In this document: positions 32,366-38,683 of the stretch, in pieces
Layout of the letters: every line of letters starts with the position of its first letter
Numbering within the stretch: position 1 is the first letter of the stretch
Assembly: GCA_016873255.1 (NCBI GenBank)
Contig: VGXR01000023.1
Span: 1 to 38,683 of the forward strand
Length of the DNA: 38,683 nucleotides
Reading direction: 5' to 3'
Source: Planctomycetota bacterium
GTDB lineage: Bacteria > Planctomycetota > Phycisphaerae > Phycisphaerales > SM1A02
Notes under the pieces: generated by a model
The model's input: the letters and a program-made list of their open reading frames with translations, nothing else
Told to the model about the DNA's origin: nothing
Database searches by the model: none
Program-made: the position numbers and the translations under genes

Positions 32366-33585
32366 CCGACCTCCGCTCCTGCTCGCTGCTCCTCGCGCTC
32401 GCCGTCGCCTCGCGCGCGTCGGCCGCGGATCTCACCGTGATCCAGGCCACCGGCGGCTTCATGACCGGCGTGAGCGGCGACGGCTCGGTCGTCGTCGGCT
32501 ACGGCGCGCAGTACTTCTACTGGACCAAGGCCACGGGGTCGATCTTCATCGGCGGCATCCCGCCGGGGATCCAGGGCGCAGGCGGATCCGCGCAGATCTC
32601 CACCGACGGCACGCGCCTGTGCGGGAACGTCCTCAACGATCTCGGCAAGGTCGAGGCCGCGACCCATGACATTGCCGCCGGCGCATGGCAGACCATCGGC
32701 ACGCTCGGCTTCAACTGCGACATCAATTCGTCCACCGCATGGGGAATCTCCGGCGACGGTCGCACGGTGGTGGGCGGCGTCTATCCGTCGTTCTGCACGC
32801 ACCGCGCCATGAAGTGGAGCGAGGGCGGCACCATGGGCACGCTCTTCTCGTGGTTCGGCTGGACCACCCGCGCCAACGGCACCAACGCCGACGGCTCGCT
32901 GGTGTTCGGCTGGCAGGACATCGACACCGGGTTCCGGCAGGGCTGCTTCTGGGTGAACGGCGTGCAGACGCGGCTGGCGTCGCCGACCGGCGTCCGCATG
33001 GGCGAGGCGCAGTGCAGCACCGACGACGGCAGCGTCGTCTTCGGGTTCGGCGACTTCAACGACGGTCAGGGGCGCGTGCCATTCCGCTGGACCGCAGCCT
33101 CCAAGGCCGTGCCGCTCGGTCCGGACCCAGAGCTCGCGCCCGGTTACGCCACGGGGTGCAGCGCGGACGGCTCGGTGGTCTCATGCTTCTTCCGCTGGGG
33201 CCCTCCGGCGGTAAGCGGCGAGGGCTACGCATGGATCCAGGAGCGCGGCTTCGTCGCGCTCGAGGTGCTTGCGGTCGAGAACGGCATCACCGTCCCGGAC
33301 GGTCTTCGCCTCTCGCTGCCGCTCGACGTCTCTGCCGACGGCAAGACGATCGTGGGCGCGGGCCGCGATGCGGTCGGCCAGCAGGTGATCTTCGTGCTCG
33401 ACCTGCATCCCGCGAGCGCTCCCTGCACCGCCGACGTCAACTTCGATGGCACGGTCGATGGCCTCGATCTCGGCCTGCTGCTCGGCAACTGGGGCCAGTC
33501 CGGGGTCGGCGACATCGACAACGACGGCGTCGTGACCGGCTTCGACCTCGGCGCGCTGCTCGGGCAGTGGGGCCCCTGCCCGTAA
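32362..33585 (+). CDS. Exported HAF-repeat/propeller-like protein with dockerin-type doublet (coupled paralogue)
   Basis: A 407-residue protein if it begins at the GTG at 32362, which overlaps the stop of the preceding gene as GTGA and has GGGGA nine bases upstream; an ATG at 32347 would add five residues. Signal peptide: TDLRSCSLLLALAVASRASA. The body repeats S-x-D-G-x-x-V-V-G (GVSGDGSVVVGYG, GISGDGRTVVGGV) and shares FNCD, SFCTHRAMKW and PPAVSGEGYAWI with the two paralogues. It ends in two dockerin-like repeats (DVNFDGTVDGLDLGLLLGNW, DIDNDGVVTGFDLGALLGQW). Probably cotranscribed with the gene before it, the result of a tandem duplication. Confidence 0.85.
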   Translation: MTDLRSCSLLLALAVASRASAADLTVIQATGGFMTGVSGDGSVVVGYGAQYFYWTKATGSIFIGGIPPGIQGAGGSAQISTDGTRLCGNVLNDLGKVEAATHDIAAGAWQTIGTLGFNCDINSSTAWGISGDGRTVVGGVYPSFCTHRAMKWSEGGTMGTLFSWFGWTTRANGTNADGSLVFGWQDIDTGFRQGCFWVNGVQTRLASPTGVRMGEAQCSTDDGSVVFGFGDFNDGQGRVPFRWTAASKAVPLGPDPELAPGYATGCSADGSVVSCFFRWGPPAVSGEGYAWIQERGFVALEVLAVENGITVPDGLRLSLPLDVSADGKTIVGAGRDAVGQQVIFVLDLHPASAPCTADVNFDGTVDGLDLGLLLGNWGQSGVGDIDNDGVVTGFDLGALLGQWGPCP

Positions 33586-33591
33586 GCGGCC

Positions 33592-34884
33592 ATGGTCCCG
33601 CCCGGATCCGCCACGCCCCCGGTCGTTTTGCGGCGCGGCTACGCTCCGGCGGCCGTGACCCCGCCCGTCGCCCAGGACTTCGCCCCCCACTGCAGTGCCT
33701 GCGTGGTGGCGCTGCAGGGCTCGCTGCGTGCGCTCTACGGCGTGGTCGACGCCGATGTCGCGAAGCCGCAGGACGTGGCGCGCAGGTTCCGGCTCAACAA
33801 GAACCTCACCTGGAAGATCGCGAAGCTGCTGCAGACGGCGGACCCGCTCGAGGCCGTCCCGGCCATCCCGGGCGCCGAGGGCATCGGCATCCTGCTCACG
33901 GCCATGGAGCGCGAGGGTGCCGGCACCGCGGTGACGGGGCCGGTGCGGCGCGACTTCGAGTCCTTCGACGCCATGATGCGGTCGCATGCCGGTGACCGCG
34001 CCACGCTGGACCTGCTGATCGACGGGATGGCGCAGGGTGCCAAGGCGCTCGAGGTGTCGCGCAAGCTCGCGTTCCGCGGCAACTCCGGCATCTGGGGACT
34101 GCAGGCGCGGGTTCGCTCCATGCTGCAGGTGCTAGCGCCCACCGCCGGGCGGCCTGACCGCCTCGACGACGTGCTCGTCGGCGGACTGCATGACCTCCGT
34201 CGCCTGCGGCCCGTGCAGGGATGGCCGATCTTCCGATTCAGCCACTACGGCTTGGGTGGCGAGGGGCAGGCGCGGCCGCGCGATTTCTCGCCGATCGAAC
34301 CGCCCGCCTCGCCCGACGAGCCCGCACTCATCATGCGCTCGTTCTGCTCGCCGCCCGGCGCCGAGGTGCGCAGCGTGCGCACCGACCGCGACATCCGCCA
34401 CGAGCTCGTGGATGGCCCGATCGGCCAGCGCGGCGCGGTGACCTTCGTGTTCGGCTCGATCGAGCGCGGCGTGTTCGGCCGCTACGCGCCGCCCGGCGCC
34501 ACCGAGCCCGAGTACGGCGAGATGATGGCCTTCGTCACGTTGCCCACGGAGCTGGTGCAGATGGACGTGCTGGTGCACCGCTCGATGCTGGCGGAGTTCG
34601 CGCCGGAGCTGGCGGTGTACGGACGCCCGTTCGGGACGCTCGAGTCCGACCCGGCCACCCGCGAGAACTACAGGCTCCCGATCACCGAGGTCATCGAGCG
34701 CATCGATCCTTCGGTGCAGACCCTCGACTCCGAGGCGCTTCCCGACCGCACCGAGCTCGTGGAACGCGTCGTCCGGCGTGCGGGATGGGCGCTCGGGGAC
34801 TTCATCGCCTTCCGCGCGAGCATCGCGTATCCGCCGATGCCTTCGTCGGTGCTCCTGCGATATCGGCTGCCGTCGGAGCCCTGA
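33592..34884 (+). CDS. Conserved-looking protein of unknown function
   Basis: A 430-residue protein without signal peptide or membrane segment, thus cytoplasmic. The N-terminal 45 residues are weak and the true start may be later (for example near residue 22 or 38), since the ATG at 33592 has no good ribosome site and lies only 6 bp after the preceding stop. Residues about 45-170 are helical, with DVARRFRLNKNLTWKIAKLL, which could be a helix-turn-helix-like segment, and a stretch GAEGIGILLTAMEREGAG. Residues about 220-425 are mixed alpha/beta. No family is recognised. It is followed after 31 bp by the TPR-glycosyltransferase gene on the same strand, which may link the two. Confidence 0.65.
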   Translation: MVPPGSATPPVVLRRGYAPAAVTPPVAQDFAPHCSACVVALQGSLRALYGVVDADVAKPQDVARRFRLNKNLTWKIAKLLQTADPLEAVPAIPGAEGIGILLTAMEREGAGTAVTGPVRRDFESFDAMMRSHAGDRATLDLLIDGMAQGAKALEVSRKLAFRGNSGIWGLQARVRSMLQVLAPTAGRPDRLDDVLVGGLHDLRRLRPVQGWPIFRFSHYGLGGEGQARPRDFSPIEPPASPDEPALIMRSFCSPPGAEVRSVRTDRDIRHELVDGPIGQRGAVTFVFGSIERGVFGRYAPPGATEPEYGEMMAFVTLPTELVQMDVLVHRSMLAEFAPELAVYGRPFGTLESDPATRENYRLPITEVIERIDPSVQTLDSEALPDRTELVERVVRRAGWALGDFIAFRASIAYPPMPSSVLLRYRLPSEP

Positions 34885-34915
34885 GCACGCCGCCGCTACG
34901 ATCCGGCTGGCACGC

Positions 34916-36673
34916 ATGTCCAGCCAGCAGACCCTCCAGCGCGCGTTGCAGGACGCCCAGTCGGGCAGGCTGGATGCCGCCATCGCCGCGGTGCGCACCG
35001 TGGTCCGCGTGCAGCCGCGCAATGCCGATGCGCTGCAGATGCTGGGGCTCCTCCTGGCGCAGTCCGGCCAGCATGGGCAGGCGGTGGTGCAGCTCGAGCG
35101 CGCCGTGTCCATCGCGCCGCAGGTGGCCGGGTACCGCAACAACCTGGGCAACGCGCTGATGGGCGCGGGGCGGGCGCGCGACGCAGCCGCGCAGTTCCGC
35201 GCCGCCGTGGAAGTCGACCCGAGCTATGCGCGTGCCTTCCTCGGGCTGGGGCTGGCGCTCGCCGAGGTGCACGACTCCGACGGTGCCGTGGAGGCCTGCC
35301 GCCGCGGGCTGGCCCTGCGGCCGACGTGGCCCGAGCTTGCGCTCTGCGCCGCGAGCGCGCTTGAGGCGGCCGACCGGCTGCCCGAGGCCATCGACTGGCT
35401 GCGCTCGGCCGTTGCCTCATCGCCTGCACACGAGCAGCTCCGGGGGCGGCTTGCGTTCGCCCTCAATTACGCAGCACTTCCGGCAGTGGAGCTGGCTGCC
35501 GAGCACCGCGCGTATCGCGACCGGATCTCGCGGGCGCAGATGCAGCCGCCGGACCGTCCGCGGGACCCTGCGCGCCCGATCCGGATCGGCGTGCTCTCCG
35601 GAGACCTGCGCACGCATTCGGTGGGCTTCTTCGCCGAGCCCATCTACCGCACCAAGCTCCCGGGCGACGCGCTCGTGTCGTTCTCGTCATCGGCCCCGGC
35701 GCCGCATGATGCCGTGCAGGCGCGCTTCCGCGAGATGAGCGATGCCTGGGTGGAGGCCGCCATGCTCAGCGACGATGCGCTCGACCGCGCCGTCCGCGAG
35801 CAGGGGATCGACGTGCTCGTGGAACTGAGCGGCCACACGCGCGGCGGGCGCCTTGCCGCGCTCGACCGCAAGCCGGCGCCCGTCATCGTGACCGCGATCG
35901 GCTACCCGAACACCACCGGCCATCCCGCGGTCGACTGGCGCATCGTCGATACCGTGACCGATCCGGCCGGCGCCGAGGACCTGTGCACCGAGCGGCTCCT
36001 GCGCATCGACCCGTGCTTCCTCTGCTACGTGCCGAGCGCCGACGCCGGGCAGCCTTCCATGCCGCCCGCGGACGGGCCCGTCACCTTCGGATCCTTCAAC
36101 CTGACGAGCAAGGTGACCGATGCGACCATCGCGCTCTGGGCAGCGGCGCTCGACGCGGTTCCGGGGTCGCGGCTCCTGGTGAAGTCGAAGTCCATCGCCG
36201 ACCCGTCCACGCGCGAGCGCGTCCAGCGACGCCTGGCCTCGGGCGGCATCGCACCCGAGCGCCTCGAGACGGTCGCGTACACCGCGGGCGCTGCCGAGCA
36301 CTTCGCGCTCTACGGGCGCGTGCACGTGGCGCTCGACACCACGCCCTACAACGGCACCACCACCACGTGCGAGGCGCTCTGGATGGGCGTTCCGGTGGTG
36401 ACGCTCGAGGGCGACCGCCACGCGGCACGGGTCGGCGCCAGCCTGCTTCGCGCCGCGGGGAAGCCCGGCTGGATTGCGCGGACGCCTGCGGAGTTCGCGT
36501 CCATCGCCGCAGGCCTTGCGCGTGACCGCGAGGGGCTGGTCGCTTGGCGCGCCGGAGCGCGCGGGGCGCTGCGTGCGTCCTCGCTCCTCGACGTGGATGC
36601 CTACGGTGCGCGCTTCCATGGCGCGCTCCGCGATGCGTGGGCGGCGTGGTGCGGCGGCGCACCTCAGCGGTAG
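34916..36673 (+). CDS. TPR protein with O-GlcNAc-transferase-like catalytic domain (GT41)
   Basis: A 585-residue cytoplasmic protein. Residues about 1-185 are five tetratricopeptide repeats (ALQMLGLLLAQSGQHGQAVV, RNNLGNALMGAGRARDAAAQ, AFLGLGLALAEVHDSDGAVE). Residues about 218-580 match the catalytic half of O-GlcNAc transferases: IRIGVLSGDLRTHSVGFF with the conserved histidine, VELSGHTRGGR, IGYPNTTGHPAVDWRIVD, TFGSFNLTSKVTD, LLVKSKS with a UDP-site lysine, and TTPYNGTTTTCEALWMGVPV. Family GT41 moves a sugar from a UDP-sugar to Ser/Thr or other protein side chains; bacterial members also include N-glucosyltransferases. Acceptor unknown. The start (ATG 34916) is the first in frame after the preceding stop. 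The gene overlaps the convergent malic enzyme gene by 10 bp. Confidence 0.9.
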   Translation: MSSQQTLQRALQDAQSGRLDAAIAAVRTVVRVQPRNADALQMLGLLLAQSGQHGQAVVQLERAVSIAPQVAGYRNNLGNALMGAGRARDAAAQFRAAVEVDPSYARAFLGLGLALAEVHDSDGAVEACRRGLALRPTWPELALCAASALEAADRLPEAIDWLRSAVASSPAHEQLRGRLAFALNYAALPAVELAAEHRAYRDRISRAQMQPPDRPRDPARPIRIGVLSGDLRTHSVGFFAEPIYRTKLPGDALVSFSSSAPAPHDAVQARFREMSDAWVEAAMLSDDALDRAVREQGIDVLVELSGHTRGGRLAALDRKPAPVIVTAIGYPNTTGHPAVDWRIVDTVTDPAGAEDLCTERLLRIDPCFLCYVPSADAGQPSMPPADGPVTFGSFNLTSKVTDATIALWAAALDAVPGSRLLVKSKSIADPSTRERVQRRLASGGIAPERLETVAYTAGAAEHFALYGRVHVALDTTPYNGTTTTCEALWMGVPVVTLEGDRHAARVGASLLRAAGKPGWIARTPAEFASIAAGLARDREGLVAWRAGARGALRASSLLDVDAYGARFHGALRDAWAAWCGGAPQR

Positions 36674-38283
36674 GCCGGGTCGTACACCCTCGCGCGCACG
36701 AACTCCGCCACGTCGGCCGGGCGCGGCACGCGCGCCAGCCCGCGGTCGAAGATGAGCTCCGCCACGCGGATCGCCACCTCGACGCTCGCCTCGCGGATGT
36801 TCGCCATCGGCGGGTAGATGAGGTTCACCGCCAGGTCCTGGTCGGTCACCTGCGCGGCCAGGCTCTCGGCCGCCCTGAGGAACATCTCGTCGGTGACACG
36901 GCTGGCCTCGGTGGCAAAGACGGCAAGCCCCACCGCGGGGTAGATGTAGACGTTGTTGCCCTGGCCGGGCACGAACAGCCGGTCGCGGTAGTGGATCGGA
37001 GGGAACGGGCTTCCCGAGGCGAAGATCGCCTTGCCCCTGGACCACTCGATGGCCTCCTGCGCGGTGCACTCGCTCTTGGAGGTGGGGTTCGAGTAGGGGA
37101 AGACCACGGGCCGCTCGTTGATCCGCGACATGGCCTCGATCACCGCGCGGCTGAAGCTGTGGGGGATGGTGCTGACGCCCACCAGGACGCTCGGACGCAC
37201 GGTCTCCACGATCTGCGCGAGGTCCTTGGTGGCTCCATGCGGGTGCGCGAAGGGCAGCTGGAACTCACTGAGCCCGGTGGTTTCCGCGGTCACCAGCCCG
37301 CGGCTGTTCACCAGCCAGCAGCGGCGATCGGCCTCGGCGCGCGGCAGTCCCTCGCGCACCATCTGCTGGCACACGAGGTCGGCGATGCCGACGGCCGCGC
37401 TGCCCGCGCCGAAGAAGAGGTACGTGTGGTCGCGGAGCTGCTTCCCGAGGATGCGGTTTGCGCCGAAGAGCCCCGCCACCGCCACGGAAGCCGTGCCCTG
37501 GATGTCGTCGTTGAAGCAGCACACCCGGTCGCGGTAGCGCGTGAGCAGCGGCATGGCCGTGCGGTTGGTGAAGTCCTCGAACTGGATGCAGCAGCGCGGG
37601 AACACCTCCTGCACCGCCTGCACGAACTCGTCGACGAACTCGTCGTAGGCCGGGCCTTCGATGCGCTTCATGCGAAGCCCCGGATAGAGCGGGTCCTCCA
37701 GGAACGCCTCGTTGTTGGTGCCCACGTCGAGCATCACGGGCAGCGTGTGCTGCGGCGGCACGCCTGCGCACGCGGTGTAGAGGGCGAGCTTGCCGATGGG
37801 AATGCCCATGCCGCACACGCCGAGGTCCCCGAGGCCGAGGATGCGCTCGCCGTCGGTGACCACGATGAAGCGCACGTCCTCAACGGGCCAGTTGCGCAGG
37901 ATTTCCCGGATGCGTCCCTTGCGCCGGTAGCTCACGTACAGGCCCTTCGGGCGGCGCATGATGTGCCCGAACTTCTGGCAGGCCTCGCCCACGGTGGGCG
38001 TGTAGACGAGCGGCATGTACTCGGCGGGTGCGCTCGTCAGCAGCTGGTAGTACAGGCGCTCGTTGCGGTCCTGCAGCTCGGAGAGGTAGATGTACTTCTC
38101 GAGCGCGTTCGGCTTCTGCGCAAGCTGCAGTCGCTGGCGCTCCAGCTGCGTGCCCGAATCCTCCACGTTGTCCGGGAGCAGGCCGACAAGCCCCAGCCGC
38201 TCGCGCTCTGCCTCCGTGAAGGCGGTTCCCTTGTTGAGGCGCGGGTTGAAGAGCAGGTCGAAGCTGGAGTGGTCGCCGTCCAT
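36664..38283 (-). CDS. maeA: NAD-dependent malic enzyme (large form)
   Basis: A 539-residue malic enzyme that oxidatively decarboxylates malate to pyruvate and carbon dioxide. It has the large MaeA/SfcA-type layout: FNPRLNKGTAFTEAER near the start, MPLVYTPTVGEACQ with the catalytic Tyr94, VTDGERILGLGDLG, GMGIPIGKLALY with the catalytic Lys165, the metal ligands in FEDF and FNDDIQGTA, the dinucleotide motif FFGAGSAAVGIA, and FPYSNPTSKSE. The ending (RVYDPAYR) is normal. All key residues are present. It stands alone, convergent with the glycosyltransferase gene (10-bp overlap of the ends). Confidence 0.95.
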   Translation of the reverse strand: MDGDHSSFDLLFNPRLNKGTAFTEAERERLGLVGLLPDNVEDSGTQLERQRLQLAQKPNALEKYIYLSELQDRNERLYYQLLTSAPAEYMPLVYTPTVGEACQKFGHIMRRPKGLYVSYRRKGRIREILRNWPVEDVRFIVVTDGERILGLGDLGVCGMGIPIGKLALYTACAGVPPQHTLPVMLDVGTNNEAFLEDPLYPGLRMKRIEGPAYDEFVDEFVQAVQEVFPRCCIQFEDFTNRTAMPLLTRYRDRVCCFNDDIQGTASVAVAGLFGANRILGKQLRDHTYLFFGAGSAAVGIADLVCQQMVREGLPRAEADRRCWLVNSRGLVTAETTGLSEFQLPFAHPHGATKDLAQIVETVRPSVLVGVSTIPHSFSRAVIEAMSRINERPVVFPYSNPTSKSECTAQEAIEWSRGKAIFASGSPFPPIHYRDRLFVPGQGNNVYIYPAVGLAVFATEASRVTDEMFLRAAESLAAQVTDQDLAVNLIYPPMANIREASVEVAIRVAELIFDRGLARVPRPADVAEFVRARVYDPAYR

Positions 38284-38338
38284 GGCGGGGTGGAGGATAC
38301 GGGGCGGGGGGCGCGGGGCCCCGATGGGGCCCGAAGCA

Positions 38339-38370
38339 CACCGCCCGCACCCCGAGGGGTGCGGGCGGTG
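38339..38370 (-). terminator. Long perfect hairpin between the dockerin gene and malic enzyme
   Basis: CACCGCCCGCACCCC (38339-38353) pairs with GGGGTGCGGGCGGTG (38356-38370), a 15-bp stem with a two-base gap. It lies 36 bp past the stop of the minus-strand dockerin gene at 38407. There is no T tract, so it may act with a protein factor or as a 3' stabiliser instead of a classical terminator. Confidence 0.6.
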
Positions 38371-38406
38371 GAAGAACCACTGCGCTTCGTCAGGCCTTCG
38401 CCTGGC

Positions 38407-38683
38407 TCAGGGGCACGGCCCCCACGCTCCGAGGAGCAGGCCGAGGTCGGCGCCGTTCACCTCGCCGTCGAGGTTCAGGTCGCCGGGGCACGGCGTGCCG
38501 GGGCACGCGCCCCACGCGCCGAGGAGCAGGCCGAGGTCGGCGCCGTTCACCTCGCCGTCGAGGTTCAGGTCGCCGGGGCAGGGGCTGGCCTCGGGACCGC
38601 TGATGTTGAGCGTGCCGTTCACCACGGAGGTGCCGGTGAAGCCGCCCACGCAGATGTAGTAGCTGGTGCCCGCCACCAGGTTC
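38407..38683 (-). CDS. Exported protein, C-terminal part with dockerin-type doublet (runs off the window)
   Basis: The last 91 codons of a minus-strand gene that begins outside the window. The visible text starts NLVAGTSYYICVGGFTGTSV, like the closing strands of a beta-sandwich domain found before sorting tails (a pre-peptidase-like or choice-of-anchor fold). Two dockerin-like repeats follow, identical in sequence (DLNLDGEVNGADLGLLLGAW), ending GPCP. An internal ATG at 38676 should not be taken as the start, since the frame is open to the edge. Exported and sorted like the other dockerin-tailed proteins of the window; function unknown. Confidence 0.85.
   Translation of the reverse strand, partial: NLVAGTSYYICVGGFTGTSVVNGTLNISGPEASPCPGDLNLDGEVNGADLGLLLGAWGACPGTPCPGDLNLDGEVNGADLGLLLGAWGPCP
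38431..38580 (-). repeat. Perfect 60-bp direct repeat encoding the two dockerin units
   Basis: The 60 bases at 38431-38490 and 38521-38580 are identical, with a 90-bp period; the 30 bases between also resemble the flanks. Such identity at the third codon positions means a recent duplication or gene conversion between the two repeats. Confidence 0.95.

Overview
The window is a high-GC bacterial chromosome segment that most likely comes from a planctomycete of the class Phycisphaerae. The grounds are the many exported proteins ending in paired dockerin-like repeats of the type DLNGDGEVNGADLGLLLGAWG (shortened here), three exported proteins ending in a PAPG / hydrophobic / poly-Arg tail (a PEP-CTERM-like sorting signal), and a mix of aerobic central metabolism with large secreted proteins of unknown function. 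No rRNA, tRNA, CRISPR or prophage was seen.

Layout. 1-5.8 kb: exported proteins (a partial one, a dockerin-tailed lectin-like protein, a tandem NTF2-like protein), small DoxX-like membrane proteins, a CIA30-plus-fasciclin protein, and a chimeric relic made of a thiolase 5' end joined to a transporter 3' end. 5.9-9.9 kb: a DEAD-box RNA helicase and a large exported helical protein. 10-12.6 kb: a second, inverted copy of the DoxX cassette, a strongly shortened relic of the CIA30-fasciclin gene, and an intact double-fasciclin gene. 13.3-16.7 kb: three consecutive PEP-CTERM-like genes, the first frameshifted; the last two share nearly identical 3' ends that continue past the stop codon. 16.7-19.4 kb: a broken serine recombinase and a dockerin-TIG-FGE-like gene, enclosed by an imperfect 83-bp direct repeat. 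19.5-20.7 kb: a dockerin-tailed propeller-like protein. 20.8-29 kb: two convergent metabolic operons. 29.1-33.6 kb: three more dockerin-tailed exported proteins. 33.6-38.3 kb: a conserved unknown, a TPR-O-GlcNAc-transferase-like protein and a malic enzyme. The window ends inside another dockerin-tailed gene.

The most interesting system is at 20.8-28.9 kb. On the plus strand, a KamA-like radical-SAM/PLP protein, both subunits of a 3-oxoacid CoA-transferase and a class-III aminotransferase are translationally coupled or tightly spaced. On the minus strand, converging to within 9 bp, lie an OPA-type MFS transporter, a zinc alcohol dehydrogenase and a thiolase of the 3-oxoadipyl-CoA type. Read together they spell a possible route: alpha-amino acid to beta-amino acid (aminomutase), to 3-oxo acid (aminotransferase), to 3-oxoacyl-CoA (CoA-transferase), to acetyl-CoA plus a shortened acyl-CoA (thiolase). 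The usual lysine-fermentation enzymes are absent from the window, so this would be a different route; the substrate is unknown.

A second theme is gene decay by internal deletion. At least three duplicated genes survive only as shortened relics whose recognisable pieces match intact paralogues elsewhere in the same 38 kb.
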